This document shows, in pieces, positions 1-8,677 of a DNA stretch of 64,000 nucleotides. Position 1 is the first letter of the stretch, and every line of letters begins with the position of its first letter. The notes beneath the pieces are model-generated. The model did no database searches and was not told the DNA's origin. It worked only from the letters and a program-made list of their open reading frames with translations. Both the position numbers and the translations under genes were made by a program. The stretch lies in the NCBI GenBank assembly GCA_013215465.1, contig JABSOW010000017.1:40435-104434 (forward strand). The letters run 5' to 3'. The stretch is from Colwellia sp. (lineage in GTDB: Bacteria; Pseudomonadota; Gammaproteobacteria; Enterobacterales; Alteromonadaceae).

Positions 1-248
1 TTACTTCCAGAGTGATGAGTTATTTTTTATATAAGGCTAGTAATCGTTAATTTTAAATTCAAACAGTCATACAAGGAATAATGGTAACACCCGAATGTTA
101 GTAGTAGATATATACAATATCATTCTTATCTTTATATCTAGTAACCTAAGCTATTAATTATAGTTAACCTACCTATTAATACTAACTAAGTTTATCAACA
201 GTCATACATTGGCTAATACCATCTAAATTTACATACATTACCAAGCTT

Positions 249-953
249 ATGTTCTTAACTAACATAAGCGAACTAATCATGAATGCCAGATTGAAAACTA
301 ACCCTAACTTAACTATTCATACTGATAGATACTTTAACGGGATGAAAGTACAAGTATCACATGGGCCATTGGTACGTGAATACCTAGCAAAAATAGATCA
401 GGTAATGCAGTATGCTGTAATGGATTGTAATCGTATATTGGCTATTAGGATTGACTTACGTTTCCCTGAAGCTATTAACTGTCTTGATGTTCCCCTTGCT
501 TACGATAACACTGCAATATCGAGGTTTATTGAATCATTGAAAGCACAACTCATAGCAGATCTAAATAATAAGAGTAAAATGGGGATTCGCGTATTTACAA
601 GTAATTTTAGATACATCTGGGTGCGAGAAAAAGATACTGCGATGAATGATCACCATCATCTCGTGTTGTTCTTCAATAAGGATGCTTACAACCATTTAGG
701 CGATATAACTGCTGATAAAGGTAACACGGCTGCTCGTATCAAGAAAGCTTGGGCTTCGGCCATAGGCTTGGAATTATGGGAGGTTGAAGGTTTAGTTAAC
801 TTTACTAATAACGGACTGTTTCGATTAGATAGTAACTCACCATCATATCAAGAAGATTATCACGATCTATTCTTCGCCATATCTTATTTGGCAAAATTGA
901 GATCAAAAAACTTTGGAGATGGCACTAAGTCATTGGGATGTAGTCGTCAATAA
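249..953 (+). CDS. Inovirus Gp2 / YfjJ-like protein, copy 1
   Basis: The 234-residue protein resembles the inovirus-type Gp2 / YagK-YfjJ C-terminal family found in prophage-like islands. The role of this family is poorly defined; a link to element replication is often assumed. Shared hallmarks with the two following paralogues are an early 'G-P/D-L-V-(R/K)-E-Y' block (near residue 40), a central 'R..WV/WSKE....HH..V...F' block (near 120-145) and a late 'DLFF..SYLAK' block (near 208). There are no membrane segments. The start is uncertain: Met1 has no clear ribosome site, and the Met at position 11 (base 279) is an alternative. First of three tandem paralogues on the same strand. Confidence 0.72.
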   Translation: MFLTNISELIMNARLKTNPNLTIHTDRYFNGMKVQVSHGPLVREYLAKIDQVMQYAVMDCNRILAIRIDLRFPEAINCLDVPLAYDNTAISRFIESLKAQLIADLNNKSKMGIRVFTSNFRYIWVREKDTAMNDHHHLVLFFNKDAYNHLGDITADKGNTAARIKKAWASAIGLELWEVEGLVNFTNNGLFRLDSNSPSYQEDYHDLFFAISYLAKLRSKNFGDGTKSLGCSRQ

Positions 954-1042
954 TGCTTATATCTGTTCTAAAGCTATTTAAGTTAGCTCTATTGTACTCA
1001 TTTGTTGTATGGATACGTGTAATAAATTATTCATGCTACTCA

Positions 1043-1061
1043 CCTATGAATTAAACATAGG
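1043..1061 (+). promoter_or_regulatory. Leader hairpin before Gp2 copy 2
   Basis: CCTATG and CATAGG form a 6-bp stem ending ten bases before the ATG at 1071, and its 3' arm includes the purine-rich GGGG of the likely ribosome site. A similar but longer hairpin precedes copy 3, which suggests translational control. This is read from the sequence only. Confidence 0.4.
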
Positions 1062-1070
1062 GGATTTAAC

Positions 1071-1799
1071 ATGATTCAATTAGCAAATAACAAACAACGT
1101 TTTACTTTTGATAGCACTAACTATAGAGGCTTGAAATTAAGAGATAAGAATCTGGTACATGAGTACGTAGAAGCCATTTATCGCATGATCGATGGCTCAC
1201 TCAATGACCAGCCAACAACTTGTATTTCTAGATTTAGCTTAACAATACCCATTCAACAACTGGGCAAAGCTGATGAGCTTATAGACACATTCGTAAATCA
1301 ATTGAGCAAAGAAGCTGAAGATCAGCTGAAGACAAGACGGGAGAACTGTAAAGAAGAATTAGCTGACTGTAACGTAAAAGTCATTTGGTCTAAACAATAC
1401 AGTTTATATCACCATGAGCCGTTTTATGAATTAGTGATACTGTGTAACGATGACTCATTCCTTTGTAGTGACGGTACGCCAACATCAGATTACTTTGAAT
1501 TAGTTAACTGCGTCATTTTAGCATGGGCGGTGACGTTAAAGCTAACGAGTCGACAATCAAAGCGGTTTGTCAGATTTAATCATTTTTTGCTAACGACCGT
1601 TTCTGATGATTTACCGATAGAAGAATCACTTTCATCTAGGTTTCATATCTATAGTAAACTCGCCCGAGTTACAGATAAATGCTTCGAAGAAGAAAGAGAG
1701 TCATTCTGGTGTAGTAATTATTCAATGGATGAGCTTCATGAGTTTGTCAGTAAATATCATAAACAGAATCCCTCCTTAGAAGAGAGTATTGAAGAATAA
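1071..1799 (+). CDS. Inovirus Gp2 / YfjJ-like protein, copy 2
   Basis: A 242-residue divergent paralogue of the genes on either side. It keeps the 'LVHEYVEA' block near residue 28, the 'WSKQYSLYHHEPFYELVILCNDD' type centre and the terminal 'F..YSKLARV' block that corresponds to 'SYLAK' in copy 1. It is the most divergent of the three. ATG start with a GGGGAT box ten bases upstream. No function can be assigned beyond the family. A hairpin (CCATGCTAT / ATAGCATGG, 1808-1831) follows the stop codon and may end the transcript. Confidence 0.65.
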   Translation: MIQLANNKQRFTFDSTNYRGLKLRDKNLVHEYVEAIYRMIDGSLNDQPTTCISRFSLTIPIQQLGKADELIDTFVNQLSKEAEDQLKTRRENCKEELADCNVKVIWSKQYSLYHHEPFYELVILCNDDSFLCSDGTPTSDYFELVNCVILAWAVTLKLTSRQSKRFVRFNHFLLTTVSDDLPIEESLSSRFHIYSKLARVTDKCFEEERESFWCSNYSMDELHEFVSKYHKQNPSLEESIEE

Positions 1800-1807
1800 G
1801 GTGCCTT

Positions 1808-1834
1808 CCATGCTATGTAGCGATAGCATGGTTT
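1808..1834 (+). terminator. Hairpin after Gp2 copy 2
   Basis: Perfect 9-bp stem CCATGCTAT/ATAGCATGG with a six-base loop, followed by only three Ts. It is a weak intrinsic terminator or a processing hairpin. Confidence 0.4.
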
Positions 1835-1922
1835 CACGCTAGTCTTTGCTATCGAGAATTACGCAGTTGTGGGGACCCAATGATCATAGTTGTAATTAAC
1901 GTGTAATAAATAATAGAGTTAG

Positions 1923-1954
1923 TACACCTTATGAAACTTAAACCATGAGGTGTA
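1923..1954 (+). promoter_or_regulatory. Leader hairpin over the ribosome site of Gp2 copy 3
   Basis: TACACCTTATG pairs with CATGAGGTGTA at 10 of 11 positions. The 3' arm contains the GAGGTG ribosome site that serves the ATG at 1960, so the fold would hide the ribosome site. Upstream, the string ACGTGTAATAAAT also occurs before copy 2, so the leaders were duplicated with the genes. Confidence 0.45.
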
Positions 1955-1959
1955 ATTCC

Positions 1960-2625
1960 ATGTTCCAACCGTTAACCAATCCAGACCTGCACAGATATCA
2001 ATTCCCTGGGTACGAACAGTATCCAGTTATCACTAGCCAAGGCGATTTAGTCAAAGAGTATCTCGACTACAGCTTATTCACTTTAAAGAATGCTTTTCGT
2101 GAACATCAAAATACCTGTGCCCTGAGATTAACATTGAAAGTACCGTGGCAGGTTAAAGCAGGTTCTGATTATACTATACAAGCCTTCCTAACGAACTTAG
2201 AGCAACAAATAGCAGCTGACCTTACCCAACGTAACGAACTCAGTGGTAAGCCTCTGTTTTCAAGGCTTCGGCACCTTTGGAGTAAAGAATTTGACAGAGC
2301 AGCTAAACCTTACTATTCAGTATTTTTACTTTTTAACCTAGATGCATATAACTGCATTGAGTGCGATATCCTGAATGTTGGAGGTAGCATGCTTAAAAGG
2401 ATTCACCAGGCGTGGTCATCCGCGTTAGATATCGAACCTTTCAAAGTAAATAGATTAATCCATGTACCGGATAAGCCTTTTTACCATATAGCATTTAAAA
2501 ATGGTCATTTTGGGTTACATCCTGATAAGTTTAGTGATTTATTCTTTAGGGTAAGTTATTTTGCTCGGATGAAAAACAAGGTATTCCTCCCTGATTACAG
2601 TCCTTTTGGTTATAGTCGGAGTTAA
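1960..2625 (+). CDS. Inovirus Gp2 / YfjJ-like protein, copy 3
   Basis: A 221-residue protein and third paralogue of the series. It has 'GDLVKEYLDY' near residue 33, 'RHLWSKEFDRAAKPYYSVFLLFNLDAYN' in the centre and 'DLFFRVSYFARMKNKVF' near the end, closely matching copy 1. The ATG at 1960 is chosen because GAGGTG lies six bases before it. An in-frame ATG at 1945 lies inside the leader hairpin and has no ribosome site. The function is unknown beyond the family, which occurs in prophage-like islands. Confidence 0.72.
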   Translation: MFQPLTNPDLHRYQFPGYEQYPVITSQGDLVKEYLDYSLFTLKNAFREHQNTCALRLTLKVPWQVKAGSDYTIQAFLTNLEQQIAADLTQRNELSGKPLFSRLRHLWSKEFDRAAKPYYSVFLLFNLDAYNCIECDILNVGGSMLKRIHQAWSSALDIEPFKVNRLIHVPDKPFYHIAFKNGHFGLHPDKFSDLFFRVSYFARMKNKVFLPDYSPFGYSRS

Positions 2626-2675
2626 GCCTGTATGGCGTTAGAAGCAGAGCATCGCTTAAAGTGCACTATTATCAC

Positions 2676-2711
2676 AAAAAAAAGAAGCTTTAGCTGTTGG
2701 CTCAGCTTCTC
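2676..2711 (-). terminator. Intrinsic terminator of the LRAT-like gene
   Basis: Read on the minus strand, a GAAGCT...AGCTTC stem is followed by eight Ts, just past the stop codon of the minus-strand gene ending at 2719. Confidence 0.65.
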
Positions 2712-2718
2712 ATTAACC

Positions 2719-3201
2719 TTAGTAGCAATCAGAGTCCCATTGTCTCCATGTGTTGGTGTTTAGATGTTTATTTGCTTCATCTTTTAACATCCACATAAAC
2801 GAACAGCTATTTTCAAAATCACTGGAAATACATCCAGAAATGAACTGATGGCAATTATCTAAGATGATATTGTAATTTCTACACTCACCTAGCATCTGCA
2901 TTGCATTGTCAGCAACATACTGCTCACCAGACGCCTCACTCCCATCGCATGAAACGTAAATATTTATAGCCGTAGTGTTAGCCATAAATCCTTTCGGACT
3001 AACAACCTCAATCAAGCCATTACCATTTAAATGCACTATTTCATCATTACCTACGTAAACACCACTATGCTCGGCATAACCACAGTAGAGCTCGCAATAC
3101 ACAATGCTACCAACAGTAGGTATTACTGAATCACGGCATGAATCGACGACCCCTTCGATAAAACTCGTAAATGGGGTAACAAACGGTAGTAAATTCCACA
3201 T
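2719..3201 (-). CDS. LRAT-domain (NlpC/P60-fold) protein
   Basis: This 160-residue protein has the lecithin:retinol acyltransferase layout. A first His is in 'AEHSGVYVG' (about residue 46), a second in 'IVHLNGNG' (about 58) and the catalytic Cys is in 'LDNCHQFISGC' (about 116). Bacterial and phage members are thiol acyltransferases or hydrolases of unknown substrate. The start has an AGGAG box seven bases upstream. It lies opposite in direction to the Gp2-like genes and AlpA. It resembles small cargo genes of prophage-like elements. I infer acyltransferase or hydrolase activity, not a specific reaction. Confidence 0.7.
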   Translation of the reverse strand: MWNLLPFVTPFTSFIEGVVDSCRDSVIPTVGSIVYCELYCGYAEHSGVYVGNDEIVHLNGNGLIEVVSPKGFMANTTAINIYVSCDGSEASGEQYVADNAMQMLGECRNYNIILDNCHQFISGCISSDFENSCSFMWMLKDEANKHLNTNTWRQWDSDCY

Positions 3202-3390
3202 AATTTTCTCCTAAGTTGAATGACCTTTAACTTTATAATTTGATAAGGGTTTATCAAATCTTGCATTACAACTAGGTGATGTAGGTGTGAAATAGTGTGG
3301 GATAGCCTTTATCCACCAGAGCAAGCGGAAGCTTAGGTTATTTATTACAGCTGACCTGAATGTTGTGAACCAACAGGAAGGAATACAAAA

Positions 3391-3702
3391 ATGAAATTAA
3401 TTAGGCTAAAAGAAGTAATGAGCCACACCGGATTAGGACGGTCGTCTATCTACAAGTTTATGAATGAAGGCCGGTTTCCCAAGTCCGTACCGCTTGGTGA
3501 TCGTGCGATAGCTTTTGTAGAGGATGAAGTTAACGCATGGGTACAGGACAAAATAGACCTTCGTGATGAAAGCGAGCAGCAAGTATCAGGTAAAGAAGCT
3601 AAACCGCTTAAAGAAGCCGATGTCATTGCTTGGCTCAAAGATAAACTTAAGCAATACAGTTTAAGTGAATCAATCGAATGGCTGATGAAAATAAAATCAT
3701 AA
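3391..3702 (+). CDS. AlpA family excisionase/regulator
   Basis: The 103-residue protein begins with a typical AlpA winged helix-turn-helix (residues 1-55): 'RLKEVMSHTGLGRSSIYKFMNEGRFPKSVPLG', then 'AFVEDEVNAWV'. AlpA proteins act as excisionases or activators of integrase genes in prophages and P4-like islands. The C-terminal half is charged and may be an extra helical segment. AAGGAA ribosome site eight bases before the ATG. It supports reading this end of the window as an integrated element. Confidence 0.85.
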   Translation: MKLIRLKEVMSHTGLGRSSIYKFMNEGRFPKSVPLGDRAIAFVEDEVNAWVQDKIDLRDESEQQVSGKEAKPLKEADVIAWLKDKLKQYSLSESIEWLMKIKS

Positions 3703-3807
3703 CTCACACTACAGTAATCGAAGTAACAAAATTCTTTAGCGCTTAAGTGAGTAGCGAAGCCGCACTATTAGCGGCCTTTGAAAGTCATTAAAGCTATTTA
3801 AATACTG

Positions 3808-4083
3808 TTAAACGTTAACAGCTTCCTTGAGGGCTTTACCGGATTTAAAGCTTGGTACGTTAGCCGCAGCTATTTGAATTTCAGCGCCAGTTTGCGGATT
3901 ACGGCCTTTACGCGCAGCACGAGCTGATACTTTAAATGTACCAAAACCAACTAGCGCAACATCACCGCCATCAGCTAATTCAGCTGAAACAGCACCTATT
4001 AAACTATCTAATGCACGACCTGCAGAAGCTTTTGTGATATCTGCACTTTCAGCGATTTTATCTACCAATTGACCTTTATTCAT
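3808..4083 (-). CDS. HU family DNA-binding protein
   Basis: The 91-residue histone-like protein starts '[27 protein letters not shown]' and carries the beta-arm signature '[21 protein letters not shown]' (residues 46-66), typical of HupA/HupB. It would bend and compact DNA as a dimer. The internal ATG at 4083 is chosen because AAAGGA lies eight bases upstream and it matches the family length; the longer reading frame adds 16 non-conserved residues. It may be a house copy or part of the neighbouring element. Confidence 0.9.
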   Translation of the reverse strand: MNKGQLVDKIAESADITKASAGRALDSLIGAVSAELADGGDVALVGFGTFKVSARAARKGRNPQTGAEIQIAAANVPSFKSGKALKEAVNV

Positions 4084-4173
4084 TTGTATTTCCTTTTCGG
4101 TTTTTATTGTTATTTTTATATTAAACAACAATGCCGATCAAGAGCAATAACTATCGAGAAAAAATATGATTCT

Positions 4174-4201
4174 GTGGCGCTTAGGGGCACGAAGCGCCAT
4201 A
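4174..4201. other. GC-rich hairpin TGGCGCTT...AAGCGCCA
   Basis: An imperfect GGCGCT/AGCGCC palindrome stands between the HU promoter side and the integrase tail. A related palindrome occurs at 25935-25961, so it may be a small dispersed repeat. Confidence 0.35.
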
Positions 4202-4227
4202 GTAGTTTCACTTCAAATTATTGTTAA

Positions 4228-4410
4228 TTGCTACCTATATGCCCAAGTAAAAACATGAGTATGTTGTTAAATTGTATCCAAACACTGCTTGGTCATCGTG
4301 ATTTATCCACCACTGAAGTATATACGCATGTGTCGATTGAGCAGCTAAAGCAAGTGCATAATGCAACACACCCCGGCAAAGGTGCATCATTACAATCCAT
4401 CATCATTTAA
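4228..4410 (+). pseudogene. Tyrosine recombinase C-terminal fragment
   Basis: About 45 codons encode the end of an XerC/D-like integrase: 'IQTLLGHRDLSTTEVYTHVSIEQLKQVHNATHPGKG', with the last His of the active site and the Tyr nucleophile (EVYTHV). The first 15 or so residues of the frame are not integrase-like, and no upstream part of the gene remains. It marks a deleted mobile element next to the toxin-antitoxin pair. Confidence 0.7.
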
Positions 4411-4448
4411 TCTGCTGATAATCAGTAATAGAAAGATAATTTGTCATC

Positions 4449-4467
4449 TATACGCATATTACGTATA
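4449..4467 (+). promoter_or_regulatory. Likely HigA operator
   Basis: TATACG N7 CGTATA is a perfect inverted repeat ending eight bases before the higB start, the usual place for an autoregulatory toxin-antitoxin operator. Confidence 0.55.
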
Positions 4468-4475
4468 CTTAATAA

Positions 4476-4808
4476 ATGAAAGCCGTATTTGTTGAATCGA
4501 GTATTTTTGAAAAACATCGCAGTGACTACATGTCAGATGATGAATATAGTGCATTCCAGCGTGAATTGTTATCGGAGCCTGTTAAGGGTGATGTGATACA
4601 GGGTACTGGTGGATTGCGAAAGATTAGAGTGGCTGCAAAAGGCAAAGGTAAGCGTGGTGGTGCAAGAGTCATTTATTACTACTTCGACCGACATAGTCGT
4701 TTCTATTTACTTACCGTGTATGCCAAAAATGAAGTGTCAGATTTGACGACTACCCAGAAAAAACAACTTAAAGACTTTATGGAGGTCTGGAAAAATGAGC
4801 AAACGTGA
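4476..4808 (+). CDS. higB: HigB-2-like RelE family mRNase toxin
   Basis: The 110-residue protein closely follows Vibrio cholerae HigB-2 along its whole length: 'VFVESSIFEKHRSDY', 'GDVIQGTGGLRKIRVAAKGKGKRGGARVIYYY', 'FYLLTVYAKNEVSDLT'. Such toxins cleave mRNA in the ribosome A site. Toxin-first gene order and a 14-base overlap with the antitoxin gene are typical of higBA. In Vibrio this pair is often carried in integron arrays or islands; here it follows an integrase fragment. It appears intact. Confidence 0.9.
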   Translation: MKAVFVESSIFEKHRSDYMSDDEYSAFQRELLSEPVKGDVIQGTGGLRKIRVAAKGKGKRGGARVIYYYFDRHSRFYLLTVYAKNEVSDLTTTQKKQLKDFMEVWKNEQT

Positions 4809-5109
4809 TTTATTTGCAGAGCTAACAACGTCTCTCAACGAAGCAAAAGACCATAGCGAAGGTAAGTTAACCTTGAAGACGCATGAGATGAAAATTGCGG
4901 ATGAGTTGGTGATCTCACCAAACGAAATACTATCAATTCGTGAAAAATTTCACATGTCCCGTGGTGTCTTTGCTAACTACCTACATACATCAGTGCGAAC
5001 ATTAGAAAATTGGGAGCAAGGACGTAGTGCGCCTAATGGACAAGCGGTTACGCTGCTTAAATTGGTAAAGTCGCACCCTGAAACGTTGTCGCATATAGCG
5101 GCATTGTAG
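4795..5109 (+). CDS. higA: HigA-2-like XRE antitoxin
   Basis: The 104-residue antitoxin has a flexible N-terminal toxin-binding part ('LFAELTTSLNEAKDHSEGKLTLKTHEM', residues 5-31) and an XRE helix-turn-helix at about 40-90 containing 'MSRGVFANYLHTSVRTLENWEQGRSAPNG'. It is expected to neutralise HigB and, with it, repress the promoter at the TATACG palindrome. It overlaps higB, so translation is coupled. Confidence 0.9.
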   Translation: MSKRDLFAELTTSLNEAKDHSEGKLTLKTHEMKIADELVISPNEILSIREKFHMSRGVFANYLHTSVRTLENWEQGRSAPNGQAVTLLKLVKSHPETLSHIAAL

Positions 5110-5676
<567 letters not shown>

Positions 5677-5715
5677 ATATGATTGTTTCTTGTAGCGCTA
5701 TGATTAATTGTGATT
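5677..5715 (+). promoter_or_regulatory. Putative DeoR operator array before the TonB receptor
   Basis: TGATT half-sites occur as ATATGATT (5677), CTATGATT (5698) and TTGTGATT (5708), at spacings of 21 and 10 bases. The same arrangement stands before the rhamnose kinase, the aldolase and the deoR genes. Confidence 0.55.
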
Positions 5716-5834
5716 GTTTTTGCTTGTTATTTGTTTTTCTTGATGGTAATTTAATGTCACTCTAATTATTTTTATCAATTATTTGAGAAAAAAATAAATA
5801 ATACTTATTATAAAACACGTTTGGGGAAAGCAAG

Positions 5835-8504
5835 ATGAAAACACAAAAAACAATATTAGCATCCATTTTTGCATTAATGTTCACTTCTGCACATGGTGCT
5901 CAAGAAGTAGATAAAAATGCTACATCCGAAAAACCAGAAGAAAAAGTTGAACGAATAATTGTAACAGGGGTTTTTAAATCTTCAAGTGAGGACGGATCTG
6001 CTGTTGCTATTTCTACTGTTGATGAAGATCAATTACGAAGAACTATGGCTACAGGGGCAGCGGATGTATTAAAAGATATTCCAGGAGTTTTTGTAAACTC
6101 AGCTCTAGGTGAAGTAAGGAACATTGTTTATTCACGAGGTATTTCAGCAAATTCTCTAGATGGTAATAATGGATATTTTTACGTTTCACTTCAGGAAGAT
6201 GGATTGCCTGTTCAAAATGCAATAATGACCAATTATGGTCCTGATTTGTTTACTCGTGTAGATTTAATGACACGAAGGGTCGAAGCAGTACGGGGTGGGG
6301 CCGCTACTATTACTGGTGCAAATGCTCCTGGGGGGATATTTAACTATCTATCAAAAACAGGTGCCTCACATCCAGGTAGCATAATTAGTGGAAAATTTGG
6401 TTCTGAGGGCGGTAAGGGTCGCAACCCATATTATAGGACTGATTTTTACCATGGTTCTCAAATAACAGATCAACTATCTTTCGCTGTTGGTGGTTTTTAT
6501 AGAGATTCAACTGGTGCTAGAGATCCCGGTTACTCAATGAATCATGGTGGACAAATAAGAGCAAATATCCTTTATGAATATGATTACGGCTCTTTTCAGT
6601 TAAATTATAAAAATTTAAATGATCACAATTTGTTCGACCCATTCCTCCCCGTTTCAGGATTTAAAAAAGCAAAACCTTTAGGAGCTTTTGACTATGACAG
6701 TTCAGTTAATCCTCCCCGAGTTCCTCATTCTTTTCCTGCATTAAATAGCAGAAATTATATTCCTGGTCCTGTTAGTGATACTGATCATTGGGATCCACAA
6801 GAGGCGATTCATAATACATCAGAAGTTTATGGGTTCACATTAGATCATGATTTTGATAATGGTTGGTCATTGCAAAACAAATTCAAATATTCAGAAAATC
6901 ATTCTGATTGGAACACTGGTGCAGCAATATTTGGAATGGCTTTAGATGTTGCAGGTATATACGGCCCTGCTCCTTTTGGTAATGGTATTTTAGCAGTGGG
7001 TGTAACAGATCCAGATGGGTTCCAGCCATATGATGGTATTATATCTTTCAGAGATGGCGCTGATAATTTAAGAGCACAAGTTAATGCCGATGGTGGTGAA
7101 TATACTGTTTTATCAAATGATTTACCTGATGCACCTGAATTACCGAATGCCATACTTGTCGAAACTGCCTTCGCCCCTGATGTAGGAGCTGATGAATTTA
7201 TTAATCAGTTAACAATTAATAAAGAACTTGAAGACATGGTTGTTTCTTTTGGTATGTTTTATTCATTTTCGGATATGTGGTGGCGTAGTGGTGAAGGTGG
7301 TACAGGTTTGAGTCAATTTGACCCGAACAGAGAATTACTAAACATATCAATTGAAAGGGAGGATGGTACGGTACAACAAATCACCAGCCCTGATGGCTTT
7401 GCTGGGGCAGGACGAATTGGTGCTTTCCAAAACTTTACAAGTGAAGCAGAGCAAGAACAAATTTCGTTTTTCTTTGGACATTCTTGGGAAATTTCAGAAG
7501 ACTGGAGCTTGAATTGGGGGTTTAGAAGTGAAAATATTACAGTAGAAGGTTATAACCAAGTGGCAAGTCAACATACCGATGAAGCTGGTGGCCTTGATGG
7601 TAATCCAAATACTTTATACGACAATACACTTCAGACACTTAATTTCCCAGTAAGATATAAATATGATTTTAATTCAATCGCATTTACCGGAGCGCTTACT
7701 TATCGTTGGAGTGATGATCAATCAACATACATAAGATATGCAGATAGTGAGAAAGCACCAAGTGTTGCTGCTTATGTCGATCCGGGTAGTGCTGTAAATA
7801 ATGGACTATATAAACCTCAATCTATAAAACAACTTGAACTTGGTCATACTATAACAGGGGATGATTATCGTTTAGTGCTAACTCCATTTTATACAGAATT
7901 AACAGATATTGGTGGATTTGGCTCACCAGTACAGTTCACTGATACAGATGGAACTACTTATGTACCCCCTTCTTTACTTTCATCAATTGAAACAATAGGT
8001 CTTGAAGTTGAGGGACAGTATAGTTTAACCGATAAATTTGACTTAAATCTAAGTGCAACTTTCCAGGATTCTACAAGTACTGAAAATGCTGCTTGGAGAT
8101 CTGACGCACTAGGTCGAGAAGACGATTATATCGAATACTTCTCTGACGGAGACGCGGCAAACTCTGCAAAATTCCAAGGATCACTAACAGGTGCTTATAC
8201 TGAAGATAACTGGTCTGCATTTATGACTATTAGATATTTAGGTGACAGACCTGCAAATGCTAACAACAGTTTCGATTTAGCTGGTTTTGCAACGATTGAT
8301 ATTGGGGCAACATATTTTGTTAGCGAAAACTTTACTGTGAACCTTAATGTAAACAATCTTGCTAATGAGCATGGTGTGATGAGTTGGATAGGTGCAGGTG
8401 ATTTTAGTGCACTTGATCGAAGTATTGCACCAGCAAATGAACTTTATGCTGTAATTCATCAACAGCCTAGATCTCTGTTTGTTACTGCGACTTACGAGTT
8501 CTAA
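5835..8504 (+). CDS. TonB-dependent receptor of the rhamnose region
   Basis: The 889-residue outer-membrane receptor has a signal peptide (residues 1-22), a TonB box 'RIIVTG' at about 40-45, a plug domain (about 55-175; 'LKDIPGVFVNS', 'VRGGAATITGANAPGGIFNYLSKTG') and a 22-strand-type barrel ending in an aromatic '..FVTATYEF'. It is expected to import oligosaccharides using TonB/ExbBD energy. The substrate is inferred from context: sulfatases and the rhamnose pathway follow, so a rhamnose-containing sulfated glycan is plausible. GGGGAAAG ribosome site. Upstream DeoR-type half-sites and a TTTA tract may govern expression. A tail closely similar to its C terminus recurs as a remnant at 13775-14004. 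Confidence 0.92.
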   Translation: MKTQKTILASIFALMFTSAHGAQEVDKNATSEKPEEKVERIIVTGVFKSSSEDGSAVAISTVDEDQLRRTMATGAADVLKDIPGVFVNSALGEVRNIVYSRGISANSLDGNNGYFYVSLQEDGLPVQNAIMTNYGPDLFTRVDLMTRRVEAVRGGAATITGANAPGGIFNYLSKTGASHPGSIISGKFGSEGGKGRNPYYRTDFYHGSQITDQLSFAVGGFYRDSTGARDPGYSMNHGGQIRANILYEYDYGSFQLNYKNLNDHNLFDPFLPVSGFKKAKPLGAFDYDSSVNPPRVPHSFPALNSRNYIPGPVSDTDHWDPQEAIHNTSEVYGFTLDHDFDNGWSLQNKFKYSENHSDWNTGAAIFGMALDVAGIYGPAPFGNGILAVGVTDPDGFQPYDGIISFRDGADNLRAQVNADGGEYTVLSNDLPDAPELPNAILVETAFAPDVGADEFINQLTINKELEDMVVSFGMFYSFSDMWWRSGEGGTGLSQFDPNRELLNISIEREDGTVQQITSPDGFAGAGRIGAFQNFTSEAEQEQISFFFGHSWEISEDWSLNWGFRSENITVEGYNQVASQHTDEAGGLDGNPNTLYDNTLQTLNFPVRYKYDFNSIAFTGALTYRWSDDQSTYIRYADSEKAPSVAAYVDPGSAVNNGLYKPQSIKQLELGHTITGDDYRLVLTPFYTELTDIGGFGSPVQFTDTDGTTYVPPSLLSSIETIGLEVEGQYSLTDKFDLNLSATFQDSTSTENAAWRSDALGREDDYIEYFSDGDAANSAKFQGSLTGAYTEDNWSAFMTIRYLGDRPANANNSFDLAGFATIDIGATYFVSENFTVNLNVNNLANEHGVMSWIGAGDFSALDRSIAPANELYAVIHQQPRSLFVTATYEF

Positions 8505-8525
8505 TAAAAGAAGGTAATGCTATTA

Positions 8526-8558
8526 AAAGGTAGCATGTATAGTTAACATGTTACCTTT
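8526..8558 (+). terminator. Hairpin after the TonB receptor
   Basis: AAAGGTAGCATG pairs with CATGTTACCTTT over 12 positions with one G-U pair and ends in a short T run. Confidence 0.6.
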
Positions 8559-8677
8559 ATCAAGTACCTAGATAATTGTTTTACCCCTTAAATAAATATA
8601 CCATAACCAATCAAAATCAATTAAATGAGTTCAACGAGCGATGAGTTCGTAACAGATTAATAACACAGGAAAAAATT

